Shown: positions 35,788 to 46,521, numbered from the stretch's first letter. The stretch: DNA of 64,000 nucleotides from Druceiella hillmani (GCA_039881145.1 JAYKKI010000004.1:42999001-43063000), one strand, 5' to 3'. Translations and numbers: made by a program. The notes: generated from the sequence alone by a model not told the origin.

Positions 35788-38700
35788 TTTCTGGTAAGTT
35801 TCAATTTAAATGTGGAGTGGTTTAAAATGAAGACATTCGGTATCAAATAAATAACCGATCATCTAAAAGGCAATCGATTTCACTGTGAGTTAAATATTAC
35901 TCCTCCATAATAGTATTATTATATCAAAAGTTAGTTTTTACAAATATTTTATTTAAAAAAAAATAGAACTCTAACTGATATTTTAAATGGCAAAGTTCGG
36001 ATGGATGTAAGTCTGTTGCTTAATCACGACATAAAGATTAAACAAAATTTGATGAGAACTTCGTAGAATAATGGGATATAAGTTGCATTATTTTTATAAA
36101 TTACTTCTTTATATCGGAAAGTGTATAGTCATTTAGGAACAATTATTGAAAAATAACCAAAAAATCATGCTACGGGACACGGCCCGAATATTCCGAAAGG
36201 GCGGATAGTCTTGGACATCAAGGGAGATAAATCGGAAGATTATCATTGACATAGATATTGTGACTTGTAGTAGAGAAAGCAGTAGCCATGCGCCTGTTCG
36301 CAGGTATTCCAAATTAAATAAAAATTACGTATTGACCATGCCCTCATAATTTATTACGATTTTCATTCTCAAAAATTGACTTCTTCCGTTTGTTGTTTTC
36401 ATTTTATTAATTGAAACTGAATTAAATTGTGTAGTTTCTAAGACTAAACTTACTTAATAATTATAATCAAATGTTTATACTTTATTAGATGTTTCTTATT
36501 AAATTACGATTAATATGTATGAACTCAATAAAATTCTAGTTGGTGAAACTCTAGTAAAAATTCAGTGATTCGTCCGACGAAATATTGAACAGTGTATGCT
36601 TATAGCATTAGGGTGGATTAGTTTCTTATGTAAGGAACAATAATCAGTCAAATAGCGGGCACCGAATATATCATGTCTTTTTTTAATTAGCATTATTTTT
36701 CCACATTTTTATTGATTTTCGGAAGTACTGTAATTTGTTTTTTGTTAACTTACGTTTGTCTGTAAATTGTTGCAATGTTTACTCCGAACTATTCAAATTT
36801 ATAATACAATGTTATGCTAAGTGTTTAGGTGCATGTATCTCAAATAGTTTTCTTATGTTTCCTGAAACGCTTGGCGGAGATACGTTCAGAGAAGATAAAC
36901 AACATTCGTTTTGATGGGCATTACCCAAGAACCGCATATTTGTTAAATGTTTACAACAAGGCGGAAAATATTTTGAAAATTTTTTCGTAAGTCTAATCAA
37001 ATATTAAGCGAAATAATTTTTCTATGCACATTGAATCTATAAAATTTATTTGAAATAATGTTTCTCTGCAATATTATGCAAATTGTAAAGTTAGTGGTTC
37101 CCGCAGAATTAAAACATTAGTAATTAATAATTTATTAGGTAATGATATAATTTACTAGGTTTCTAATAGTTATATTTTATGCTTTTTAACCAATAAAATT
37201 TAAATAAAATATGTTGCTACATATTATAGCTACGTAACTCACTGGGCACGTAATTCCAGCAACACTCGCTGGGCGCGACATTTTTCTACGCGTAAGTATA
37301 GTGTATGGAAAAATACTTAAATGTAATAAAATTTATTTTGTTCTTTTTGAGAAAGGGATATATTTTACATTTTATTTTAATGACAATCGACTATTTTCTC
37401 ACCTTTCTTTATCCAAAACTTATTCACGAGCACCGTGTATTATTCCCATGCTCGTAATACCAAAACCGAAACGGCGAATAACGAAGTATGAAAGTTATAT
37501 TTCCGAACCAAAAGAAAAAAAAAATCTATAAGTTAAAAAATACATATGGGAAGCACAGTTTCAAAAAAAGTTTCCGCAGTAACAACTTCAATTGTACAAT
37601 TAGTGGCAAGGTAATTTGAAGCCCGAGATGGGCCGGGAAGATTACATTTAATAGAAAGATCTTAAATGGCTTTACAATTTAAATTATTTTATATATTCTT
37701 AAGTTTCCGAATGGCAACATACTATTCAAAAATAAGATAATTCGATCAAATACTGTATCTAAATTTTATTGTTTCTGTATTAAAGATATTAAATGAAAAT
37801 AATTTAATATATAAAGCGGCAGTTATTTGACCAACCATGTAAAAAATGGGAATATAAATATGTTAAAATATTGAATTATTTTGAAGACGAACATTCATAT
37901 CCTGGACTGTTTTTCATGTCAAAACTTCTATCCGAAAAGACCTCAAGGAATTTTCCCCTAAACATTTGGCCCACTTAATGCTCTAAGATTAAATGAAATT
38001 AAAAACTGTTTTCACATAACTGCATGATAGTCACAGTGTCGTGCACAACACACAAAGCTAAAAAAATAAGAAATTCTTGTAAATCTACAGAAATTATCTG
38101 TGTATGAAGTTCTAAAATATATTTATTTTAAAACACGTAATTTTTTTTTGGTTATTTAGAATTGAATAGTTACTCTTGGTTACGAAGAAATTGTTCAAGG
38201 CATAACACGTAAATTATGCAATCACTAAACGATCTACTTAAAAGGGAAGATTAATATGGGTAAGAAATTACAGACTTGATCTAATGCTAACTCTAAATTA
38301 GATAAGTAAAATACCAAAAATGAAAAGAAATACAGTGAAGACGTTCAAACATATTGAATGCATGGGTTGAAATTAATCTATGTGGCCGATAATCCATCAA
38401 GTAATTCCGAACGCCCTCCATAATGCCACGAAATAATTACAGTTGGATGAATCGCTCTACATAGCCATTATTAAACTATTGATGAATTGTAATACGAGTT
38501 TTTTTGTATTGGGGAATTTACGTAAAAAAATAACAACAGTATTGCCAACCGCTCTTTAATTTATGACCAGCTGGCGCTGATAGCATCTTGTACGATCCCC
38601 AAGACAAAGTATCGAAGACCTGGTAATGTCTGTCATTATTTTTATGTAATACGAGTATTTACTAGCATTCCTGAGTACATATTAATAATAATAATGATAT

Positions 38701-39059
38701 GAACTAAATCACTTAACTAAAAACTTAGCTTACGTAACATTACGTAACCGCCAGTTATGACTTAAGTGACAATTCTATCAGCTTAAAGCAAAATTTACGG
38801 TACATGTTTTTATTATAGTCTTATCGCAGTATATACCTTTTTGAAACTAAATATTATACATAATTGCCTATTATTTATTTAACTACCAAGTTCCTTAAAA
38901 AACTTAACCAAATATGCTTGAATTTTTCTTTGAAACTTTTCGGTCTGGAAAAAAATATTAAGTTCTAAAGGGCTCACTGAGAAGGAACAGTGATTAATCC
39001 TGTTGAGGGGAAGCATTTGTTAGTAGATATGGGAGTTTTTAGGGGACACTATCCAGGAG
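35788..39059. other. AT-rich non-coding stretch
   Basis: No supported gene. Near 37233-37280 two similar GC-richer phrases ('ctcactgggcacg' and 'ctcgctgggcgcg') lie about 33 bp apart. A 76-codon plus frame at 37301-37531 follows but has no known motif. Confidence 0.45.
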
Positions 39060-39074
39060 CCCCTTATTTTGTAG

Positions 39075-39159
39075 GCGCCGTGTCGTTATGGGCCCCGGGA
39101 GGAGCTTTGCGACAATCTGGTGGTGGCTTAGTATTATTCCTGCACCCATTTGACCTGCG
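39075..39159 (+). other. GC-rich exon-like island, unidentified
   Basis: An 85-bp GC-rich segment has an acceptor-like 'cttattttgtag' before it and a donor-like 'CTGCG|gtaaata' after it. One frame is open and reads 'AVSLWAPGGALRQSGGGL', then 'VLFLHPFDLR'. No family recognised. The phrase 'aggagcccc...gggcccc' is also reminiscent of GC-rich transposon ends, so this may be mobile-element debris rather than a host exon. Confidence 0.25.
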
Positions 39160-39471
39160 GTAAATAAATTGTGATACGCAAACAGAAATACAAATCTTAA
39201 GTATTTCGTATTTAAAATTTCAATATTAGCACGAATTCACTTCCGTGTGTTTTTATGTCAGCAGGCTTCAACGAATATGTAAATTATTTTTTTTAAAAGG
39301 TTTTTGAATACTTGAGAATCCTTGAGAATAATTTTCTCCAATATTTTAAAACTTCGTAAATAAAATATTTTAATTTTAAAGAATACTCAATATTTAGGCA
39401 AAATATAAGCTCATTTGTCCTATAAATTAACTAAAAATTTGTGCAATATACTTTTATTAAATTATGGGGAT

Positions 39472-39633
39472 AACACATATGGTTTTATTTGATTTGAATC
39501 GGGTTTTTTCGCGGTAATTATCTATTTAATTAGTAAACCTAGACATTATAAACTAAGTAGTAGTAGTAGGTTTACTCATTAAATAGATAATTACCGCGAA
39601 AAAATCCGATTCAAATCAAATAAAATATGTGTT
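39472..39633. repeat. Long hairpin upstream of the Helitron gene, ~66-bp arms
   Basis: The left arm 39472-39540 ('gatttgaatcgggtttttt', 'cgcggtaattatctattta') is complementary to 39568-39633 apart from a few substitutions and a 2-base gap. The loop is 27 bp and contains 'tagtagtagtag'. The phrase 'aacacatatggt' at the left foot recurs at 39659, just beyond the right foot, so the hairpin may be a separate foldback insertion with flanking direct repeats, or part of the Helitron 5' end. Confidence 0.9.
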
Positions 39634-39722
39634 CGAATCGAGAAAGTTTAAAAAATCTAACACATATGGTGTTCTTTGATTTATGGCGTTATATTCATTA
39701 TGATTTTGAAACGTTTACCGTT

Positions 39723-39818
39723 TTACCGTTACGTGCGCGAGAACTTTATTTACTTTGTCGATCCTTTGTGATAGTGATCCTATTTACCGCTAAGTACGCG
39801 AGAACTTTCCTTACTTTG
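39723..39818 (+). repeat. 35-bp direct repeats in the Helitron 5' leader
   Basis: 'ttaccgttacgtgcgcgag' plus 'aactttatttactttg' (39723-39757) recurs as 'ttaccgctaagtacgcgag' plus 'aactttccttactttg' (39784-39818), ending 18 bp before the presumed ATG. The position suggests promoter or leader repeats of the element. Confidence 0.75.
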
Positions 39819-40422
39819 ATTATCTACAATTTACAATGCCAAGAAGAAGACGGCCTGACTTAGGTCGTCGAAGTCAAACAAATGTGCGAAGAGATACCTC
39901 ACGTGGTAACCGCACTGATGACCGGCGAGAGACAGTTATGAAAATAGTCGTATTGGTATGTCAGAATTTCATTCTAGAGTCAGTAAAAATGAAGTGGATC
40001 GGCTTAGAATGCAACGAGTTCGTGCACATCAGACACAACAACAGCGAGCACGACACAACGAAATTGAGCGATCCCGCAGACGTAGTGCTCCTCTGATCCT
40101 GGAACGAGCAGCATTCCACTACGATCCGGGAATAGATTATTGTGCCGACAAATCAGTAACAATTGGGGAAATGTCAATCATTTGTAAATATTATAAGGCG
40201 TTAAAATACCCCGGTGAATCTACTGAATTATGTTGTGTTGGTAGAAAAGTAAAATTGCCACAATTGGTCCCACCACCAGATCCATTACGCTCATTAGTTT
40301 CTGGGATGGGAAATGATTCTAAACGCTTCTTGGCCAACATTAAAAAATTTAACAATTGTTTTCAAATGACGTCATTTGGTGCAACGCATATTATACAGGA
40401 CAATTTCAAGCCCACTTTCAAG

Positions 40423-40510
40423 GTATTATACCATAATAGTTTTTGATAATATTCAAATTTGTATTAAAATTTGTATCAGAAATAACATAACAAATCTTAA
40501 ACAATTACAG
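40423..40510 (+). other. Helitron intron 1 (88 bp)
   Basis: 'TTCAAG|gtattata' to 'caattacag|ATACAAGG'. Removing it joins 'FKPTFK' to 'IQGQIYH' in frame, which is the continuous motif of the Helitron N-terminal domain. The intron contains in-frame stops and is much more AT-rich than its exons. Confidence 0.8.
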
Positions 40511-41005
40511 ATACAAGGACAAATTTATCACTTATTGGGGGCACTGTTACCACTACCAGATGCAGATCATCAATTCTTACAAATTTATTTTATGGGCAAT
40601 TCAGATGCGGAAGTTGATATGGGTTGAGCTCACTATCCAACAGTGAAGAGAACCATTGTCCAAGAATTATAAATGATTCCTCATCAGAACAACGATTTAG
40701 TCAAAATGTTCAAAATAGCATTGGATCGGATGCCATCCGACAACCATAATATTGTCATTAAAGCTGACAAAACACCTGTCGGTGAGCAGACAAGGAGGTT
40801 TAATTCACCGACAATTGACGAAGTGGCTATTGTGATTGTCGGAGAAAATTTGCAATCTAGAGATATCGTGCTTCATCGTCGGAATAATGATTTGAAACGT
40901 GTGTCTGAAACGCACAGGACTTATGACGCGTTACAATACCCATTAATCTTCTGGCAGGGGGAAGACGGATATCTTTTTGTATTAAACTGGTTAATCAAGT
41001 AACAG

Positions 41006-41092
41006 GTAACTAGATTGAACAAGATTAAATAATATTTTTTTAATTCGATATATTTAAATAACAAATTAACAATTTATCAGTTATGATTGCAG
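41006..41092 (+). other. Helitron intron 2 (87 bp)
   Basis: 'GTAACAG|gtaactag' to 'tatgattgcag|GTACTGAA'. Removal joins 'IKLVNQVTG' to 'TENNKKVSAMN', matching the uninterrupted Helitron segment L-V-N-P-x-T-G-x-x-x-x-K-K-V-S. Its length is almost identical to intron 1. Confidence 0.75.
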
Positions 41093-41682
41093 GTACTGAA
41101 AACAACAAAAAAGTTAGTGCTATGAATTGTTATTCATACAGACTCATGATCCGTGAAGTAAATCACATTTTGACGTGTTGACGACTTTTCCATCAGTTTG
41201 CAGTTGACATGTATTGCAAAATTGAGACTGTACGATTGACATACATTCGTTTGAACCAACAACAGCTACGATCAGAAGAATACATTCATCTCGGCGATGC
41301 TATTAATGCCAATGGCAACGTAAATAACGTGGGAATAATGACAATTTTGCCCACCAATTACATTGGAAGCCCGCGCCACATGCACGAGTACGCGCCAGAT
41401 GTGATGTCATATGTTAGGCAATATGGCCGCTCAGACTTATTCATTACATTCACCTGTAACCCTCATTGGATCGAAATCAAGAAGGAATTGCTACATAGCC
41501 AAACACCAGTTGATAGACATGACAACACTGCCAGAGTTTTTAAACAAAAATTAAAATCTCTTAAGAAGCTCATAATAAAGCATCGCGTGTATGGCCAAGT
41601 CCGTTGTTCGATGTACTCTGTAGAATGGCAAAAGCGTGGTGTGCCACATGCGCACGTTTTAGTCTGGTTAGTCGACAAAATA

Positions 41683-42864
41683 GGGACTGAAAAACGTTCT
41701 TAATTTCATTGCTATTGGCGAGAATCAGATCGTAAAATGATGTAGCTCTAGCGTTGGCTTCATCTAAAATAGGTGCAACTCTGTTAGAAGGCGGACGAAC
41801 TGCACATTCTGCCTTGAAATTACCATTGAACATGCAAGTCAACGAAACACCAGTTTGAAACATTGCCAAAAATAGCGCAATGGCAAAGATCAGGTATGCA
41901 AATTGATCGTTTGGGACGAATGCACGATGGCCCATAAGAGGTCACTGGAGGCACTGGATAGAACGTTGAAAGATCTTCATGACAACCAAAACATTTTTGG
42001 TGGGCCGTGATTCTGTTGTCAGGTGACTTTTGTCATACTCTTCCAGTCATTTCCCGATCAACTGTTGCTAACGAACTAAACGCATGCCTAAAATCATCAA
42101 ATTTGTGACATGTGTGGCGACATGTAAAAACACTCCAATTGACAACTACCAAAAGAGGAGCTTATTCAGCGTGTTTTTCCGGACATAGCGCAACAGTTCA
42201 ATAACCATGATTGGCTGGGTGAACGAGCAATATTGGCAGCAAAAAATAAAGATGTCGATGATCTCAATTTGACCATCCAGAATTTTCTTCCGGGAGAGTT
42301 TTTTTCCTTCAAATCAGTTGACACAGTTATAAACCAGGATGACGTAGTCAACTATCCCACGGAGTTTTTGAATTCACTGGAATTGCCTGGACTACCACCT
42401 CACAATTAAAAGTAGGATCAGTTGTCATCATGCTGCGTAACATTAATCAACCTCGACTGTGCAATGGAGCGAGACTGGCTGTGAAAAAGTTAATGAATAA
42501 CGTTATCGAGGCAACGATCATAAAGGGAAAATACAAAGGAGAGGATGTCTTGATTCCGCGTATATAGATGATTCCAACTGATTTACCATTCGATTTTAAA
42601 TGTCTACAATTTCCCGTGAGTCTGGCCTTTGCGATGACCATAAATAAATCGCAAGGCCAGTCGTTGGAAGTTTGCGGAATAAACTTGGAGTTTCCCTATT
42701 TCGCGCATGGACAATTATACGTCGCGTGTTCGTGCGTCGGCAACCGTTTTGTTTATTTACGCACCGCAAAACAAGACAAAAAATATAGTTTATTAGAAAG
42801 CTTTAAATTGATTAAATGTATTGTAATTGTGTGTGTCGGTCAATATCAAATTGAAACCGTATAA
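41683..42864 (+). pseudogene. Helitron helicase (Pif1-like) region
   Basis: It starts with a degenerate Walker A 'GTEK' (41683-41694; the family has G-T-G-K). After a frame change it reads 'LASSKIGATLLEGGRTAHSA', and the Walker B '[20 protein letters not shown]' lies near 41909-41965. Motif III reads '[16 protein letters not shown]' near 42000-42048, with R-Q replaced by C-H. After 'KTLQLTT' (about 42127-42147) the sequence jumps to 'KEELIQRVFPDIAQQ', losing about 50 residues. The end is well preserved: 'VGSVVIMLRNINQPRLCNGA' (near 42417-42470), then 'LAFAMTINKSQGQSLEVCGI' and 'FAHGQLYVACSCVGNRF' (42625-42755), the superfamily 1 motifs V and VI. The stop is at 42862-42864. Stops and shifts make it inactive. 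Confidence 0.9.
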
Positions 42865-43165
42865 ATAGCCAGTATTATTGGCAAACTTTATTTTGTAAGT
42901 ATCTAATCGTTGTGCGTGACTATTTTTAAGTAACATTAAGTGTAATATATAATAATAATAATAAAACTTAATTAACTATCTGTGTCTGTATTGTATTTAA
43001 TGAAGATAAAGTTATTATATTAATTTGTATTATAAGCAAGTTTCAAATTAGAACCGTACACTACAAACTTTATTTTGTAAGCTCCTAACCTTTGTGACAT
43101 GACAATTTTTCAAGCAATATGATGTGTAATTAAAAATAATAATAACACCTAATTCATATCGAGCA
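42845..43165 (+). repeat. Duplicated Helitron 3' flank (two units, ~198-bp period)
   Basis: The end of the coding region and its 3' sequence ('tcaaattgaaaccgt', 'aaactttattttgtaag', then AATAAT repeats) at 42845-43000 recur in diverged form at 43042-43165 ('tcaaattagaaccgt', 'aaactttattttgtaag', AATAATAATAA). The second unit lacks coding potential. It represents a tandem duplication or a second, truncated 3' end. Confidence 0.75.
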
Positions 43166-43479
43166 TTTTTTTATTGATTATGAATTATTTTTGTTCCGGT
43201 TAAGTTTTGACCACATTTTTGAATAAAGTTGAAACATTCTGCTATTATCGTTCAGCTTTTTTATTTATTGATTCTGAGGCGGTACGCAGTTTGCAGGGTC
43301 AGGTAGTTTTTAATACTTACTCAATTGATATCGAAATGACTACACTCTCTCCCCACCTCACCTCTATTGCTTGTAGATGGCGTTACAGAAATTTTAATTT
43401 TAATTTTTACGAATTTATTTATTAAAAGCAATACATTTAAAATATTTCTATTAAATGACAAACTTCGACATAACAGTAC

Positions 43480-45350
43480 TATATAATTTAAGTTATTAAA
43501 ATACAATTTCCATAAAAATACAAAACAAGAAAATCTAAATAAATTTAAAACTCAGTTGTGAATATTATCAATATTCTGCAAGTAGCTCTCTGACATCACT
43601 AGGTGGTAATTGCATATATAAGTGTGTATTAATAAAATTTAAATAAATTTAAAAACTCAGTTATGAATTTTACCAGTGTTCTGCAAGTAGCTTTCTGGCA
43701 TCACTAGTAGTAATTGCATATATAATTGTATATTGAAATAAAATTACTATAAAAACACAATTCAAGAATATTCCAATAAACTTGAAAATGCACCTGTGAA
43801 TAGTATCAGGGTAATGCAAGTACCTATCTAACATCACTAGGTGGTAATTGCATATATGAATGTGTAATAAAATACAATTACTATAAAAATACTATTCAGT
43901 AAAATTTGATTAAATTCAAAAATTCAGTTTTGAATAGCATCGGGGTTCTGCAAGTAGCTCGTTGGCATCACTAGGTGGTAAATGCATATATGAATGTGTA
44001 TAAAAATACAATTACTATAAAAATACAATTCAGTAAAATTTAAATAAATTAAAAATTCAGTTTTTAGTAGCATCGGGGTTCTGCAAGTAGCTCTTTGGTA
44101 TCACTGGGTGGTAATTGCATACACGAATGTGTCTTAATTAAAATGCAATAACTATAAAAATACAATTAACAATTCACAATTCAAATACAAACATTCATTT
44201 GTGAATAGCGTCGGGGTTCTGCAAGTAGTTTTTGGTAACATTAGGTGGTGGCAATATATGAGTGCATATTAAATACAATTGCTATAGAAATACAATTGAA
44301 TAAAATTTAAATAAATTCAAAAATTCAATTGCGTCGGGGTTTTATAAGCAGCTCTCTGACCTCACTAAGGGGTAATTGCATACATGAGTGTGTATTAAAA
44401 TATATTTACTATAAACATACAACTCAATAAAACTTAGATATATTCAAAAATTCGGTAGCAAATAATATAATCAGCGTTCTGCAAGTGGCTCTCTGGTATC
44501 ACTAGGCGGTAATTGAATATATAAGTGTGCATTAAAATACAATTAGTATAAAAATACAATTCAAGAAAATGTTATTAAATTTGGAAATGCAGTTGTGAAT
44601 AGTATCAGGGTTCTGCAAGTACCCCTCTGACATCACTAGGTGGTAATTTCATATATGAACGTGTATTAAAATACAATTACTATAAAAATACAATTCATTT
44701 AAATTTAAATAAATTCAAATATTAAGTTTTAAATAGCGTCAGGTTTCTGCAAGTAGCTCCCTGGCATTACTAGATGGTAATTGCATGTATGAGTATGTAT
44801 TAAAATACAGTTATTATAAAAACAGAATTTAATAAAATTGCAATTGTGAATAGCGTCGGGGTTCTGCAAGTAGTTTTTGGCAACACTAGGTGCTGGTAGT
44901 GGTATATATGAGTGCGTATTAAAATACAGTTATTACAAAAACACAATTCAATAAAATTTAAATAAAGTCAAAAACTCAATTGTGAATTTTACCAGCGTTC
45001 TGCAAGTAGCTCTCTGGCATCACTAGGTGGTAATTGCATACACGAATATATATTAATTAAAATGCAGTTACTATAAAAATACAATTCAATAAAATTTAAA
45101 TAAATTCAAAAAATTGATTACGAATAGCGCTGGGGTTTTGGTAGTAGTCTGGCATCACTAGGTGGTGGTAATTGCATATTTTTTTTGTATTAAAATACAA
45201 TAACTATAAAAATACAATTCAATAAAATTTATATGAATTAAAAATTCAATTGTGAATAGCGTCGGGGTTCTGCAAGTAGTTTTTGGCAACACTAGGTGGT
45301 GGTAATGACATATATAAGTGCGTATTAAAATACAATTACTATAAAAATAC
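43480..45350 (+). repeat. Minisatellite, about 14 copies of a ~130-bp unit
   Basis: The core 'ctgcaagtagctctctggca' followed by 'tcactaggtggtaattgca' recurs near 43577, 43681, 43816, 43948, 44080, 44220, 44344, 44478, 44611, 44746, 44862, 45000, 45135 and 45269. Each core is followed by 'gtgtattaaaatacaatta' and 'ctataaaaatacaattca', then an A-rich tract with 'aaattcagttgtgaatag'. Spacing is 104-140 bp, mostly 130-138. Copies are roughly 80-90% alike by eye. Some (44220, 44862, 45269) share a variant core, 'tttttggcaacactaggtg', pointing to a higher-order pattern. No coding capacity. Confidence 0.95.
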
Positions 45351-45915
45351 AATAGGCTATTTGACTACATCGAAAGTATACCACAATTCTTGGTCATCAT
45401 ATTACGTGGTTATAACGTAAATAAGCGTAGTGCTTTTAATTTTCGGTAGAAAAAGTTCATATTTTATAAAAAAAAACATAAAGGAATCACAATATTTTTT
45501 CAAATTCAATCAGCGTCGCAAACGCCCTATTGTTGATTAAAAGTCAGATGACGTCACAAGCAAGTCTTTCGTATTTAACTAATTTAGTACACCATACAAC
45601 GCACGCAAACACATATTTACTCATAAATGTATATATCAGCTTTATCACTATTATATTATTCGAAACTTAAACCATAAACAAATAGACTATTGTTTTCTGA
45701 ATAAGGCTACCTGTTACATCAAAAATATACCACAATTTCTTCTAGATTTTAATATAAATAAGTGTATTTTTCTTAAATTATAAATTTATAAATTTTTTAT
45801 AAAGTATGTTCATATTTTGTCAAAAAAATAGGTAAAGAAATCACATAATTTTTTGAAATTCAATCAACGTTGCAAACGCCCTATTAGTTAAAAGTTAGAT
45901 GACGTCGCACTTATG
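45351..45915 (+). repeat. Duplicated ~200-bp block
   Basis: Block A (about 45353-45565) starts 'ggctatttgactacatc', has 'tataccacaattctt' and ends 'caaacgccctattg' then 'gatgacgtcacaagc'. Block B (about 45705-45915) repeats the same order with divergence: 'ggctacctgttacatc', 'tataccacaatttctt', 'caaacgccctatta', 'gatgacgtcgcac'. About 140 bp of unrelated DNA separates them. Block A abuts the minisatellite directly. Probably two insertions of one small non-autonomous element, or two solo ends of a larger one. Confidence 0.8.
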
Positions 45916-46060
45916 TAAACAGATCGATTATAGTTCGTAAACTTTGTTTTGTTTCTGATATTATCTAAGTCTTAAATCTTTAGTGACTTAAATCTTTAGA
46001 GGCATACTACAAGTGTATACATCTGGTGTAAAGAAATGTTATTTTTGTGTTTATGTTTGT

Positions 46061-46155
46061 ATCATAATTTACTTAAATAATTTCAACTTTATTTGTTTTT
46101 TTAGAGCAACTTTAAAAAAACAAATAAAGTTGAAATTATTTAAGTAAATTATGAT
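46061..46155. repeat. Perfect 43-bp inverted repeat with 9-bp loop
   Basis: 46061-46103 ('atcataatttacttaaata' through 'atttgttttttta') is an exact reverse complement of 46113-46155, and the loop is 'gagcaactt'. I compared all 43 positions and found no mismatch, which implies recent origin or maintained identity. It may be a small foldback element. Confidence 0.95.
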
Positions 46156-46481
46156 AGCGATTACGTTAGTAATTTATTACAAAAATTTAATTTGTTCTGG
46201 AAAACAAATATATTTCCGATTTTGTGTCGAAACAGATAATGAAAAAATAGAAAATCAGTGTTATTCTCATTCTTTTCATTGAAGGTCTTTATTGCATAAC
46301 CAGGTAGGGAAGAGGGACGGGGGACCGATTCGACTGATTGAAACTAAAAAAAACAACTTTATTTTGCTTTAAAATGATTTATTTATAATAATAGCAACTA
46401 TATTAAATTTAAATAATTTACAATCATTTTGAAATGAAAGCTTCTTTAGGCGCGATGAGCGATTTTTGGTAGGGAAATATC

Positions 46482-46521
46482 TTATGGGTTCGTGTCACGA
46501 ACATTATGGGTTCGTGTCACG
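46482..46521 (+). repeat. 18-bp direct repeat
   Basis: 'ttatgggttcgtgtcacg' occurs at 46482-46499 and again at 46504-46521, 22 bp apart, identical. Confidence 0.85.

Larger units (their letters stand above)
39836..41682 (+). pseudogene. Helitron Rep N-terminal and HUH nuclease region
   Basis: The start at 39836 gives 'MPRRRRPDLGRRSQTNVRRD', the basic N-terminus typical of Helitron proteins. After a frameshift near 39930 the frame 39958-40422 holds the N-terminal domain ('CCVGRKVKLPQL', 'FKPTFK'). It continues across an intron to 'IQGQIYHLLGALLPLP', then via further shifts and a stop to 'VIVGENLQSRDIVLH'. The part at 41209-41682 has 'GSPRHMHEYAPDVMSYVRQY', 'LFITFTCNPHW' and the HUH motif 'QKRGVPHAHVLVWL' (about 41629-41670). 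The sequence then jumps directly to the helicase Walker A. The region that carries the catalytic tyrosines is therefore absent, and the nuclease could not cleave DNA. Confidence 0.9.
39472..43165 (+). mobile_element. Degenerate Helitron with introns and two internal deletions
   Basis: The plus strand carries, in order, the Helitron N-terminal domain, part of the HUH Rep nuclease and a Pif1-like helicase. They are interrupted by frameshifts, stops, two GT-AG introns and two large deletions. Upstream are a long hairpin (39472-39633) and a 35-bp direct repeat. Downstream the 3' flank is duplicated. Autonomous RepHel proteins are about 1400-1500 residues; this copy preserves roughly 55-60% of that. 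The exact TC-start and CTRR-end could not be fixed, so the outer limits are approximate. Confidence 0.85.

Noticed and set aside
41463..41935. Minus-strand frames of 71 and 121 codons within the Helitron, and those at 42166-42641
   Set aside because: The plus strand over the same DNA carries clear Rep and helicase motifs; these are antisense shadows.
43480..45350. Regularly spaced repeats that could be taken for a CRISPR array (also 58771-59150)
   Set aside because: The whole unit repeats, with no unique spacers, in an arthropod-type genome; these are minisatellites.
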